Assembly: GCA_002727395.1 (NCBI GenBank)
Contig: PBWY01000013.1
Location: 1-8,314 of the forward strand
Length of the DNA stretch: 8,314 nucleotides
DNA from: Rhodospirillales bacterium
GTDB taxonomy: Bacteria > Pseudomonadota > Alphaproteobacteria > MPNO01 > UBA2964
Direction of reading: 5' to 3'
The notes beneath the pieces are model-generated. The model did not search any database, was not told the DNA's origin, and saw nothing but the letters and a program-made list of their open reading frames with translations. Each line of letters starts with the position of its first letter. Position 1 is the stretch's first letter. The translations under genes and the position numbers were made by a program. Below, one piece after another: positions 1 to 6,472 of this stretch.

Positions 1-26
1 CCTGAAATTATTGCACCACGTTTCAT
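1..26 (-). CDS. tolA: TolA, N-terminal fragment (cut by window edge)
   Basis: Three bases after the tolR stop, an ATG opens a frame reading MKRGAIIS that runs off the left edge. TolA is the inner-membrane-anchored, periplasm-spanning protein that links the TolQR motor to TolB and Pal. A basic start leading into hydrophobic residues fits the cytoplasmic tip and beginning of the single TolA membrane anchor. A GGTGA lies 3 nt before the ATG, within the end of tolR. The call rests mainly on position, because tolQ-tolR-tolA is the standard order. Only eight complete codons are visible, so the sequence alone cannot confirm it. Confidence 0.6.
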
Positions 27-29
27 AAG

Positions 30-500
30 TCACCGCAAACTCCGACGAGTTTTAGCTCCTTGCGCTTTAGTTATTAGTGCAACACGATTAAACCCCGCCT
101 GATTAAGTGCTCCCATTACGGACATAATTTGACCATAGGCTATTGTCTCATCTCCACGCAAAAAAATACGGGTTTCTTTTATATTCTTTGTGATTGCCGC
201 CAAACGCGGTAGAAGTTTATCCCGTTCTATTTTTGTATCCTGAAGATATAAGCGACCTTTTTTATCAACGGTAATCACCAAAGGTTCATCCTGCCCTACA
301 ATACGATTCGCCACTGTTTTAGGTAGATCTACGGGCACACCGACCGTTAGAAGTGGTGCCGTCACCATAAACACAATAAGTAAAACTAACATTACATCGA
401 CAAGAGGAGTGACGTTGATTTCACTCATTGGAGAGCGACGCCGCCAGCGTCCAAAATTTCCCTGTCTGGTAGATTTCTCATGGCCGATTTTCATGGCCAT
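30..500 (-). CDS. tolR: Tol-Pal system protein TolR (ExbD/TolR family)
   Basis: TolR is the periplasm-facing partner of TolQ in the proton-driven motor that energises TolA and supports outer-membrane constriction at division. The 156-aa protein has a basic cytoplasmic N-terminus (residues 1-25), then MSEINVTPLVDVMLVLLIVF, the family signature. It spans one membrane helix (about 31-53) and carries the conserved intramembrane aspartate, D35, thought to take part in proton transfer. The rest is the small periplasmic domain. The length is close to that of the E. coli protein (about 142 aa). The ATG lies 2 nt after the tolQ stop, and a GAGGAG about 11 nt upstream, inside tolQ, serves as ribosome binding site. 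A second in-frame ATG at codon 3 is also possible. This spacing implies translational coupling to tolQ. Confidence 0.95.
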   Translation of the reverse strand: MAMKIGHEKSTRQGNFGRWRRRSPMSEINVTPLVDVMLVLLIVFMVTAPLLTVGVPVDLPKTVANRIVGQDEPLVITVDKKGRLYLQDTKIERDKLLPRLAAITKNIKETRIFLRGDETIAYGQIMSVMGALNQAGFNRVALITKAQGAKTRRSLR

Positions 501-502
501 TT

Positions 503-1228
503 TTAATCATTCTCCTCAAACTGCCGCGATAGTATCGCACTAAATTCATTCCCAAAACCTTCAAGCCTTGCCGCATACCTTCCTAAGTCAGTTGAAAGTT
601 TATTATAAGCCACTACCGCAGGTATAGCCGCAACTAAACCTAGAGCAGTTGCAAATAACGCCTCGGCAATTCCTGGCGCAACAACAGCAAGCGAAGTATC
701 CTTGGAAAGTGCTATAGCCTGAAAACTATTCATTATTCCCCAGACTGTTCCAAACAAGCCAATAAATGGTGCGGTAGAACCAACAGTAGCCAAAAATGTC
801 ATATTACGCTCCAAGACATCAATCTCCCGTCCCATTGTTACGTGCATAACCCGCTCAATTCTCTGGGCTAAACTCGCTTTTTGTGAGTTTTCTGAAAGGC
901 CTTTCGAAGTAGAACGACGCCATTCATGCATTGCCGCTTGAAATATAGCTGACATTGGTTCTTTGGGACGATCTTGTATTCGGTCATACAAATCTTCTAA
1001 CGAGCCTCCAGACCAAAAAACCTCCTCAAACTCTTCTGCTTGGCTCCACAGCCTTCTAAACCGAATAATCTTTTCAAAAATTATCGTCCAACACCAAAAA
1101 GAAGCAAGCACTAACACCACCATCACCAATTTGACAATGATATCGGCCTGCAGAAACAACCCCCAAATTGAAAGATCATTTGTAACAGAGCCGGCTATTG
1201 CAGCGGATACTACCGCAGTTTGTTCCAT
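503..1228 (-). CDS. tolQ: Tol-Pal system protein TolQ (MotA/TolQ/ExbB proton channel family)
   Basis: TolQ is the multi-spanning inner-membrane subunit of the TolQR proton channel that powers TolA. The 241-aa protein shows the family layout: TM1 at about residues 31-51, a long charged cytoplasmic loop (about 52-142), TM2 at about 144-166 and TM3 at about 183-208. The diagnostic motif STAPFIGLFGTVWGIM lies at 151-166. T152 and T194 sit where the channel-lining threonines are expected in TM2 and TM3. The length matches the family (about 230-240 aa). The gene starts 23 nt after the ybgC stop, with a weak GGA 8 nt before the ATG, and is followed at 2 nt by tolR. TolQ is preferred over ExbB because ybgC lies upstream and tolR/tolA downstream. 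Confidence 0.95.
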   Translation of the reverse strand: MEQTAVVSAAIAGSVTNDLSIWGLFLQADIIVKLVMVVLVLASFWCWTIIFEKIIRFRRLWSQAEEFEEVFWSGGSLEDLYDRIQDRPKEPMSAIFQAAMHEWRRSTSKGLSENSQKASLAQRIERVMHVTMGREIDVLERNMTFLATVGSTAPFIGLFGTVWGIMNSFQAIALSKDTSLAVVAPGIAEALFATALGLVAAIPAVVAYNKLSTDLGRYAARLEGFGNEFSAILSRQFEEND

Positions 1229-1251
1229 TTATTGATCCAATCTTTATATTG

Positions 1252-1695
1252 TTAAAAAACTCTAACATCCAAAAGTGGCGAAAGTGCGTCACAAAAACTT
1301 TTGGGTAATCTTGTTGGTTTTCCATGTTTATTAACACTAACCAACTTAACGAGAAGGTTCGCAATCCGAATAGTTCTCCTCATAATTTTCTGCTCTACCC
1401 GCAGACTTGCCGGTTCAATTACAATTTTACCGCTAGAGATTATAAGTTCATCTTCCAAATATGATGATGCGAAATAATCAGCTTCACAACGTCGAACAAC
1501 AAAACTTATCCCATACTTCTTGGTTAAAATGGAGTGGGGAAAACCAATACACCTTAACATTTCCGTTCGTGCACGTTCCGCATATTTAAGATAGTTAGCG
1601 TAATAAACGACGCCACCTGTATCAGTATCTTCAAAATAAACCCTGATAGGCAGGGTGTGTGCTCCATTTTCAATTATACCCATTTCAGGAGTCAT
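1252..1695 (-). CDS. ybgC: YbgC-type acyl-CoA thioesterase (hotdog fold, Tol-Pal operon)
   Basis: YbgC is a cytoplasmic hotdog-fold thioesterase that hydrolyses short acyl-CoAs and has been linked to phospholipid metabolism; its gene routinely opens the tol-pal operon. The motif RVYFEDTDTGGVVYYANY is present, followed by ERARTE and a C-terminal half typical of 4HBT enzymes. The second Asp of EDTD aligns with the catalytic Asp of E. coli YbgC. The usual His of VVYHANY/VVYHASY is Tyr here. The frame opens at 1725 (157 aa), 41 nt inside ruvB. In-frame ATGs also occur at 1701, 1695 and 1683. I prefer 1695 (147 aa): family N-termini are short, and a weak GAGTG lies 6 nt upstream, giving an 11-nt overlap with ruvB. 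The start at 1683 is just after the ruvB stop. The product is secure; the start is not. Confidence 0.9.
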   Translation of the reverse strand: MTPEMGIIENGAHTLPIRVYFEDTDTGGVVYYANYLKYAERARTEMLRCIGFPHSILTKKYGISFVVRRCEADYFASSYLEDELIISSGKIVIEPASLRVEQKIMRRTIRIANLLVKLVSVNKHGKPTRLPKSFCDALSPLLDVRVF

Positions 1696-2755
1696 TATCA
1701 TCACTCGAAACAGTGTCTCTTTCATTGGTCGACAAGAGCTCTAATTGGGAAATTATCTCTTGATTTGGCTTAAGGCCTATATGATCAAAACCTCTTTGTG
1801 TTACCAAACGGCCACGTGGTGTTCGTTGAACCAATCCTTGTTGAATAATGAAGGGCTCAATAACCTCTTCTATCGTATCCCTTTGCTCCGACAAGGCCGC
1901 CGCAATTGTTTCCACGCCAACGGGGCCTCCACCAAACATTTCGCAAACACATCGTAAATATCTTCGATCCATTTCATCCAAACCGATCCCGTCCACCTCT
2001 AGTCTATTCAGAGCAACATCTGCCATATCTGCATCCACAGCACTCCCTTTAGCTACAGCAGCAAAATCGCGTACACGACGAAGTAGTCTCCCTGCAACTC
2101 TTGGGGTACCTCTTGCTCGGCGGGAGATCTCGCGTGCGCCCCCATCGGTTAGATCAAGATTAAGAAGATGCGATGCACGCCTCACGACTTTCTCTAACTC
2201 CTCAGCACTATAAAAATTTAAACGCAATGGAATTCCGAAACGCTCGCGTAGGGGGGTTGTAATTAGCCCCGAACGTGTGGTTGCACCAATAAGGGTAAAT
2301 GGTTTTAGATCAATTCGAACCGAGCGCGCAGCTGGACCCTCGCCAATGATCAAATCAAGTTTGTAGTCCTCTATAGCGGGATAAAGAATCTCTTCAACAA
2401 CGGGAGATAATCTATGTATTTCATCGATAAACAAAACATCGTTGGCTTCAAGATTGGTCAAAATTGCCGCAAGATCGCCGGCTTTAGCAATCACGGGACC
2501 TGATGTCATCCGAAAACCAACTCCCAATTCTCTGGCCACTATTTGCGCTAATGTTGTCTTTCCAAGCCCAGGTGGTCCATGAAACAGGACATGATCCAGC
2601 GCCTCTCCTCGGGTTTTTGCAGCATCAATAAATACACTCAGATTATCGCAAATTTGTTGCTGTCCGATAAAATCGTCTAAGGCCAATGGCCTCAATGAAT
2701 CTTCTATTTTATCATCAGTATTTGTATCAGCTTTTACAATGCGGTCTTTCGTCAT
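1685..2755 (-). CDS. ruvB: Holliday junction branch migration ATPase RuvB
   Basis: RuvB is the hexameric AAA+ motor that, loaded by RuvA, pumps DNA through Holliday junctions during recombinational repair. In the 356-aa product, Walker A is GPPGLGKT (60-67), Walker B is LFIDE (108-112), sensor 1 lies in LIGATTRSG (155-163), and the arginine-finger region is PLRERFG (168-174). Sensor 2 lies near RGTPRVAGRLLRR (215-227). The C-terminal winged helix includes RTPRGRLVTQRGFDHIGL (311-328), which contacts DNA. The length is normal, with a slightly long acidic Ser/Asp-rich tail. Its ATG overlaps the ruvA stop as ATGA, so the pair is translationally coupled and made in fixed ratio. The tail overlaps the preferred ybgC start. 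Confidence 0.98.
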   Translation of the reverse strand: MTKDRIVKADTNTDDKIEDSLRPLALDDFIGQQQICDNLSVFIDAAKTRGEALDHVLFHGPPGLGKTTLAQIVARELGVGFRMTSGPVIAKAGDLAAILTNLEANDVLFIDEIHRLSPVVEEILYPAIEDYKLDLIIGEGPAARSVRIDLKPFTLIGATTRSGLITTPLRERFGIPLRLNFYSAEELEKVVRRASHLLNLDLTDGGAREISRRARGTPRVAGRLLRRVRDFAAVAKGSAVDADMADVALNRLEVDGIGLDEMDRRYLRCVCEMFGGGPVGVETIAAALSEQRDTIEEVIEPFIIQQGLVQRTPRGRLVTQRGFDHIGLKPNQEIISQLELLSTNERDTVSSDDNDS

Positions 2756-3357
2756 GCATTTAGTTCCTTAAGAGCGGACTTCACTAGTAATTCAACACTA
2801 GTGGTGTCTGACGAATTCTGCGCAATCTTTGAAACAGCAGCGAATGCAGCGCTTCGTGCATAGCCAAGATTAACTAAAGCGGAAATAGCATCTGATACCG
2901 CATTAGGCTGACCGTTTGATATTTTAGAACGCATAGCGTTGGAAACCACATTAAGGTCAGCCGTTTTTTCTCTTAACTCGGCTAAAAGTCTAACTGCAAG
3001 GCGCGGACCTACACCCGGTGCTCTAGTTAAAGTCGCTTTATCTTCGGCTATCATTGCATTTGCAAGGTCATCTGGTGACAATGTACCCAGAATTGCAAGC
3101 GCTACCTTTGCTCCAACGCCCTGAACTGTTGTCAGTAAACGAAACCAGTCTCGTTCAACTTGGTCAATAAAACCAAAAAGATGAATGTGATCCTCACGTA
3201 CATGCATCTCCACAAAAACTGTGATTGGGTCTCCCACCTTATCAAATGACTTAAGCGCACGCGACGAACAAAATACCAAATAGCCGACGCCGCCAACATC
3301 AATGACAACTTCGTCTAGCCCTATGGTGTCCAGTAGGCCGGTCAGTTTAGCTATCAT
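2752..3357 (-). CDS. ruvA: Holliday junction-binding protein RuvA
   Basis: RuvA forms tetramers that hold the Holliday junction in a square-planar shape and recruit two RuvB rings. The 201-aa protein starts MIAKLTG, as the family does. Its OB-fold domain covers about 1-62 and carries the acidic pin at E55/D56 (VREDHIHLFGF). Two helix-hairpin-helix DNA-binding motifs follow: QGVGAKVALAI (79-89) and APGVGPRLAVRLL (113-125). A linker leads to the RuvB-binding domain III (about 153-201, with LVNLGYARSAAFAAV). The gene begins 35 nt after the ruvC stop. AAGG lies 4 nt before the ATG, and a stronger AAGGTGAG lies farther upstream. The stop overlaps the ruvB start by 4 nt. Confidence 0.98.
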   Translation of the reverse strand: MIAKLTGLLDTIGLDEVVIDVGGVGYLVFCSSRALKSFDKVGDPITVFVEMHVREDHIHLFGFIDQVERDWFRLLTTVQGVGAKVALAILGTLSPDDLANAMIAEDKATLTRAPGVGPRLAVRLLAELREKTADLNVVSNAMRSKISNGQPNAVSDAISALVNLGYARSAAFAAVSKIAQNSSDTTSVELLVKSALKELNA

Positions 3358-3392
3358 AAAACCTTACACTCACCTTAGAATTTTGAATTAGT

Positions 3393-3896
3393 TTAAGTAG
3401 CAACCTTACTCTCCTCCCACAGGCTCAGGCTTCGGCGATGATGAGCATGGCAAACCGCAACGGCTAGGGCATCTGCCGAATCTGAACTATCTATGACTGC
3501 ATTAGGCAACAGCATTTCTACCATCATTTTGATTTGGTCCTTGCCTGCATGACCAGCACCAACCAGAGATTTTTTTATGACATTCGCAGGATATTCCCCA
3601 ACCGGCAAACCGGCCATGGAAGGCACCAACAAAACCACCCCACGCGCCTGCCCCAATTTTAAAGTTGTCTTAGGATTTTTGTTTACAAAAGTTTCCTCAA
3701 CCGCAGCTTCTTCTGGACGATAATTTTCTAGGACCGCAGTCAACTCACGGAATAGAACTGCTAACCGTTCAGCTAGACCCAATCGTGCAGGAATCCGTAC
3801 CGTGCCATCGGCAATATAAGTTAAGTTATTACCCCTTGTATCTATTATACCCCAACCAGTAGCTCGAAGCCCTGGATCTAAGCCGATTAGCTTCAT
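3393..3896 (-). CDS. ruvC: Crossover junction endodeoxyribonuclease RuvC
   Basis: RuvC is the dimeric, magnesium-dependent RNase H-fold nuclease that resolves Holliday junctions by paired nicks. From the chosen start the protein is 167 aa and begins MKLIGLDPGLRATGWG. The acidic catalytic residues are visible as D7, E67 (in VEETFVNKNP), D139 and D142 (in DSSDSADALAVAVCHAH), so the active site is complete. KLGQARGVVL (80-89) is another family hallmark. The reading frame extends to an ATG at 3917, but the start at 3896 is preferred because AAGGAGA lies 4 nt before it and homologues begin at this point. The gene follows yebC by 25 nt and precedes ruvA by 35 nt. That makes a yebC-ruvC-ruvA-ruvB cluster with all three resolvasome subunits. 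Confidence 0.97.
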   Translation of the reverse strand: MKLIGLDPGLRATGWGIIDTRGNNLTYIADGTVRIPARLGLAERLAVLFRELTAVLENYRPEEAAVEETFVNKNPKTTLKLGQARGVVLLVPSMAGLPVGEYPANVIKKSLVGAGHAGKDQIKMMVEMLLPNAVIDSSDSADALAVAVCHAHHRRSLSLWEESKVAT

Positions 3897-3900
3897 AAAT

Positions 3901-3907
3901 TCTCCTT
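3901..3907 (-). promoter_or_regulatory. Ribosome binding site of ruvC
   Basis: AAGGAGA on the minus strand, 4 nt upstream of the ATG at 3896. It is the strongest Shine-Dalgarno match in the left part of the window. It lies downstream of the in-frame ATG at 3917 and so decides in favour of the shorter 167-aa RuvC. Confidence 0.8.
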
Positions 3908-3921
3908 CACAGCCCACAGTA

Positions 3922-4668
3922 TCAGGTAAGTTTAGCCATTACTGATTCTTCTACCTCATAATTTGCGGAAACTGAGCGGACATCATCATTTTCATCAAGA
4001 GTTTCGAGAAGTTTAAATAAAGTCTGCACGTGGCCTTCATCCAAACTCACCGTAACTTGGGGCCTCCATTGCAATTCAGCGAGAAACGGGGTCCCAAATT
4101 TTACTTCCAGACTTTCTCTTACAAGATGGAAGTCTCCTGGTTCACATATAACTTCGTGGCCGCTATCTGAGGATTTAACATCGCTAGCCCCTGATTCCAG
4201 CGCGACCTCAAATATTTCGTCATCGGTTATTTCACCTCCGGTATAATTTATCGCACCAACGCGATTAAATTGAAAACTGACACTATTGGTTTCTCCCAGG
4301 GAACCCCCATGCTTCGTAAAAGCCGCTCTTACCTCACTAGCAGTCCTGTTACGATTGTCAGTCAATGTCTCAGCTATTATGGCCACTCCGCCGGGCCCGT
4401 AACCCTCATAGCGAATTTCCTCAAAAGCTTCTCCCTCTCCTGTCCCTGAACCCCTTTTTATTGCTCTATCAATATTATCTTTCGGCATGTTAACGGCTTT
4501 GGCGGCAGCCACCGCGGTTTTCAAAGCTGGATTCATCTCAATATCGGGTAGACCACCTCTGGCCGCCACCTGTATTTCACGAATATGCTTTGAGAAAACC
4601 TTCGCACGCTTTTTATCCTGTGCACCCTTCCTGTGCATAATATTTTTAAATTGAGAATGTCCCGCCAT
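3922..4668 (-). CDS. yebC: YebC/TACO1 family protein (translation-associated factor)
   Basis: The protein is 248 aa from MAGHSQFKNIMHRKGAQDKKRAKVFSKH, the very conserved start of the YebC/PmpR/TACO1 family. NPALKTAVAAAKAVNMPKDNIDRAIKRG (46-73) and YEGYGPGGVAIIAETLTDNRNRT (88 onward) are further family blocks. Older annotation calls these proteins transcriptional regulators. Work on mitochondrial TACO1 and bacterial YebC ties them to translation, including relief of ribosome stalling at proline-rich stretches. The frame extends to 4740, but those 24 extra residues are AT-rich and unlike the family, so the ATG at 4668 is chosen; a weak purine-rich AAGAAGA precedes it. The gene sits 25 nt upstream of ruvC, the usual arrangement. 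The 132-nt gap upstream probably carries a promoter. Confidence 0.95.
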   Translation of the reverse strand: MAGHSQFKNIMHRKGAQDKKRAKVFSKHIREIQVAARGGLPDIEMNPALKTAVAAAKAVNMPKDNIDRAIKRGSGTGEGEAFEEIRYEGYGPGGVAIIAETLTDNRNRTASEVRAAFTKHGGSLGETNSVSFQFNRVGAINYTGGEITDDEIFEVALESGASDVKSSDSGHEVICEPGDFHLVRESLEVKFGTPFLAELQWRPQVTVSLDEGHVQTLFKLLETLDENDDVRSVSANYEVEESVMAKLT

Positions 4669-4713
4669 AGTCTTCTTTTTCCGTAAACCCAAAATACAAT
4701 TAAAACCTACATT

Positions 4714-4740
4714 TTGTGATTTAGTGTAATTAAACCACAA
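4714..4740 (-). repeat. Imperfect inverted repeat in the yebC leader
   Basis: Reading the minus strand, TTGTGGTTTA and TAAATCACAA flank a 7-nt spacer (ATTACAC). The arms pair at 9 of 10 positions as DNA, and at all 10 as RNA if the G-U pair is allowed. The dyad lies 45 nt upstream of the yebC ATG and just downstream of two TATAAT-like boxes. No T tract follows on either strand, so an intrinsic terminator is unlikely. An operator or a 5' leader hairpin is possible. Confidence 0.5.
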
Positions 4741-4749
4741 ATTACAGTC

Positions 4750-4761
4750 ATTATAATTATA
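4750..4761 (-). promoter_or_regulatory. Possible promoter (-10 region) for yebC-ruvCAB
   Basis: The 132-nt gap between the YmdB-type gene and yebC is the longest stretch in the leftward block with neither a gene nor an RNA. On the minus strand it contains TATAATTATAAT, two adjacent perfect TATAAT hexamers. No good TTGACA match sits at the right distance upstream, and the whole gap is AT-rich, so such hexamers could occur by chance. If the second box were used, transcription would start near 4743, directly before the inverted repeat. Confidence 0.35.
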
Positions 4762-4800
4762 ATGGGCATAAATTTATATATTTTCTGTTATCTAAACCTT

Positions 4801-5610
4801 TTACTCTATAGTCGGCTCCAAAAGCCCACCGCGCCTAAAAGGAGCAATTTTAGTTGTCAACCCGGTCTCATCATCGGTATCAATTATTGCTCCGCACAAT
4901 GTTGTTTCCCCCTCCGCCGCTTCTAATTTCGGGGCTGGAACTTCTTTTCGAAACCTACTGATTGAACCCTCTTTTTTCATGCCAATCACAGAATTATAAT
5001 CACCGCACATGCCTAAGTCAGTTATATACCCTGTACCCAACGGCAGAACATGGTGATCTGCAGTGGGAATATGGGAATGTGTTCCAACAACTGCAGAAAC
5101 TTTTCCATCTAAATTATGACCCATAGCAACTTTTTCACTGGTAGCCTCACCGTGAAAGTCAAGTATTATCGCGGAGAAATCTCTGCCAAGTTTTTTGTTT
5201 AAAAGTGCTTGATCTATTCCCCTAAAGGGATCGTCTAGTGTCGGCATAAATAATAATCCCATAAAATGAAGAACCAACACCTTACGACCAACAGAATCCT
5301 CGTATATACCAGTCCCTCTCCCTGGAGTTCCCATCGGATAATTATGTGGCCTGAGCAAACGGCTTTCCTTATCAATATATGGAATGATTTCCTTCTGGTC
5401 CCACACATGATTACCGGTGGTAACCACATCAGCCCCTGCAGTGAAAAACTGATCACAAATCTTAGGGGTTATGCCAAAACCTCCGGCAGCATTCTCCCCA
5501 TTTACAATAACAAAATCTATGGATAATTCACGACGAATATACGGTAGTTCTTCACAAATGCCTCTTCTACCGCTACGGCCGACAACATCTCCAAAAATAA
5601 GTATGCGCAT
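4801..5610 (-). CDS. YmdB-type metallophosphoesterase (TIGR00282 family)
   Basis: This 269-aa protein matches the YmdB family of calcineurin-like phosphoesterases. B. subtilis YmdB has 2',3'-cyclic-nucleotide phosphodiesterase activity and affects biofilm and motility decisions; the role in proteobacteria is poorly defined. The two-metal site is fully visible: D8 (FGDVVGRSGR), E39/N40 (NGENAAGG), N67/H68 (GNHVWD), H153 (DFHGEATSEK), and H178/H180 (GTHSHIPTAD). ITDLGMCGDYNSVIGM (196-211) is another family block. Length is typical, there is no signal peptide, and the protein is probably cytoplasmic. It begins 28 nt after the 5-FCL stop with only a weak GAGA upstream, suggesting co-transcription with the folate gene. 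Confidence 0.92.
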   Translation of the reverse strand: MRILIFGDVVGRSGRRGICEELPYIRRELSIDFVIVNGENAAGGFGITPKICDQFFTAGADVVTTGNHVWDQKEIIPYIDKESRLLRPHNYPMGTPGRGTGIYEDSVGRKVLVLHFMGLLFMPTLDDPFRGIDQALLNKKLGRDFSAIILDFHGEATSEKVAMGHNLDGKVSAVVGTHSHIPTADHHVLPLGTGYITDLGMCGDYNSVIGMKKEGSISRFRKEVPAPKLEAAEGETTLCGAIIDTDDETGLTTKIAPFRRGGLLEPTIE

Positions 5611-5638
5611 AGTGTTAAAATCTCATTCTTATTTCAAT

Positions 5639-6250
5639 TTAAGAGTTAAATTGCATTACATGTGTTTCAGTTATTAACCAGTCCAATTTAGCATCACTGA
5701 GATCATGTGGGACATCAGAAGTGATTTGTGCTTCATAAGCCAAACCAACAGCGATGACCGGACGTTCCCGCTGGAGTCGAAATCTTAATAATGTAAAATC
5801 GTAGTAACCACCACCATAGCCCAACCTATTACCATCACGATCAACAGCCAGAACAGGAACCAACAAAACATTAGGCACTAAACATGGTTTATCTTCGGCA
5901 GGTTCCGAAAGTCCGAAACTTGTCTCTCTAAGGACATCTCCCGGTCGCCATTGACGGAATATCAGCATTTTATCTTTACTGTCTACGACAGGCAATGCAC
6001 ACTGAACTCCATCTTCATGGAGAGCCTGAAGCAAAAACCTTGTATCCAGCTCGTCTCTCACAGGCCAATAGGCTGAAACGACGGTATTTTCTCCTATTTC
6101 TAGGCCCATTCCACGTGCGATTTTAAATTGATCAATAATTTTGGTGGCAACCATGGGTCCAATTTTTCGATGAGTTGAAGTTCTTGCGCCACGCATTTTA
6201 CGGGCTAAGCTTTGTTTAGTTTTATCAACTCTAGAGAGACGCAAAAACAT
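5639..6250 (-). CDS. ygfA: 5-formyltetrahydrofolate cyclo-ligase (5-FCL, YgfA/FAU1 family)
   Basis: This enzyme uses ATP to convert 5-formyl-THF (folinate) to 5,10-methenyl-THF, returning an inhibitory folate to the one-carbon pool. The 203-aa protein shows the N-terminal basic helix (KTKQSLARKMRGAR, 10-23), YWPVRDELDT (61-70), FGLSEP (112-117), and the diagnostic nucleotide-binding motif RLGYGGGYYD (142-151). VPHDLSDAKLDWLITE closes the protein. It lies immediately downstream of the 6S RNA, the same partner as in E. coli. The start is unclear. GGAGA at 6251-6255 abuts the ATG at 6250 with no spacer, whereas a TTG two codons later (6244) would have an ideal 6-nt spacing, giving 201 aa. Confidence 0.93.
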   Translation of the reverse strand: MFLRLSRVDKTKQSLARKMRGARTSTHRKIGPMVATKIIDQFKIARGMGLEIGENTVVSAYWPVRDELDTRFLLQALHEDGVQCALPVVDSKDKMLIFRQWRPGDVLRETSFGLSEPAEDKPCLVPNVLLVPVLAVDRDGNRLGYGGGYYDFTLLRFRLQRERPVIAVGLAYEAQITSDVPHDLSDAKLDWLITETHVMQFNS

Positions 6251-6279
6251 TCTCCAAACTGATTTGTTTACCCATAGAA

Positions 6280-6442
6280 TTCAGGTGGTGCCGCATTAGC
6301 CGGTTAACGATTTCATCCTCTAAGGCCCGCATAAGCAGGTGGGCGCCGTATTTCAAGGCCAAGACCCCGAAAGGAACAGCTCCCTAGAAGAATATATTGG
6401 CCCAAGGGATTTATTGTCTCTCGTACTACGCAGCACCTGCGG
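6280..6442 (-). ncRNA. ssrS: 6S RNA
   Basis: The 196-nt gap between zapA and the 5-FCL gene holds a 6S RNA on the minus strand. 6S RNA binds the housekeeping RNA polymerase by mimicking an open promoter and serves as template for short product RNAs. Three things support it. First, the zapA-6S-ygfA order is the classical one. Second, blocks resemble E. coli 6S RNA from memory: CCCTTGGGCCAATAT (E. coli CCCTGAGCCGATAT) and a 3' ATGCGGCACC resembling TGCGGCGGCATC. Third, the ends can pair: CAGGTGCTGC near the 5' end and GCACCACCTG at the 3' end form a stem with one mismatch, and GGCCAA/TTGGCC can form an inner stem. The ends are approximate, to within several nucleotides. Downstream 5-FCL is probably co-transcribed, and processing would release the RNA. 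Confidence 0.88.
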
Positions 6443-6443
6443 A

Positions 6444-6472
6444 ATACTATGCCGACCCGAGAGTATCTGCAA
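6444..6472 (-). promoter_or_regulatory. Candidate promoter for 6S RNA
   Basis: On the minus strand TTGCAG (6472-6467) and TAGTAT (6449-6444) are separated by 17 nt, placing a start near 6437-6440, at the 5' end of the predicted 6S RNA. The match to consensus is moderate (3 of 6 and 4 of 6). The -10 box overlaps the zapA stop codon, so the promoter lies within the end of zapA. Position is the stronger part of the evidence. Confidence 0.4.

Noticed and set aside
963..1235. 90-aa plus-strand frame across tolQ
   Set aside because: Shadow of the TolQ coding sequence; no family resemblance and no support for translation.
1848..2213. 121-aa open frame on the plus strand inside ruvB
   Set aside because: It is antisense to well-conserved RuvB, Ser/Arg-rich with low complexity, and has no recognisable motif or ribosome binding site.
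4714..4740. Inverted repeat as a rho-independent terminator of the YmdB-type gene
   Set aside because: The stem is AT-rich and not followed by a run of T on either strand, and it is 61 nt beyond the end of the gene on the yebC side.
4669..4740. 24-residue N-terminal extension of YebC (start at 4740)
   Set aside because: The added residues are encoded by AT-rich leader DNA containing the dyad, and the family begins at MAGHS; the extension is treated as untranslated.
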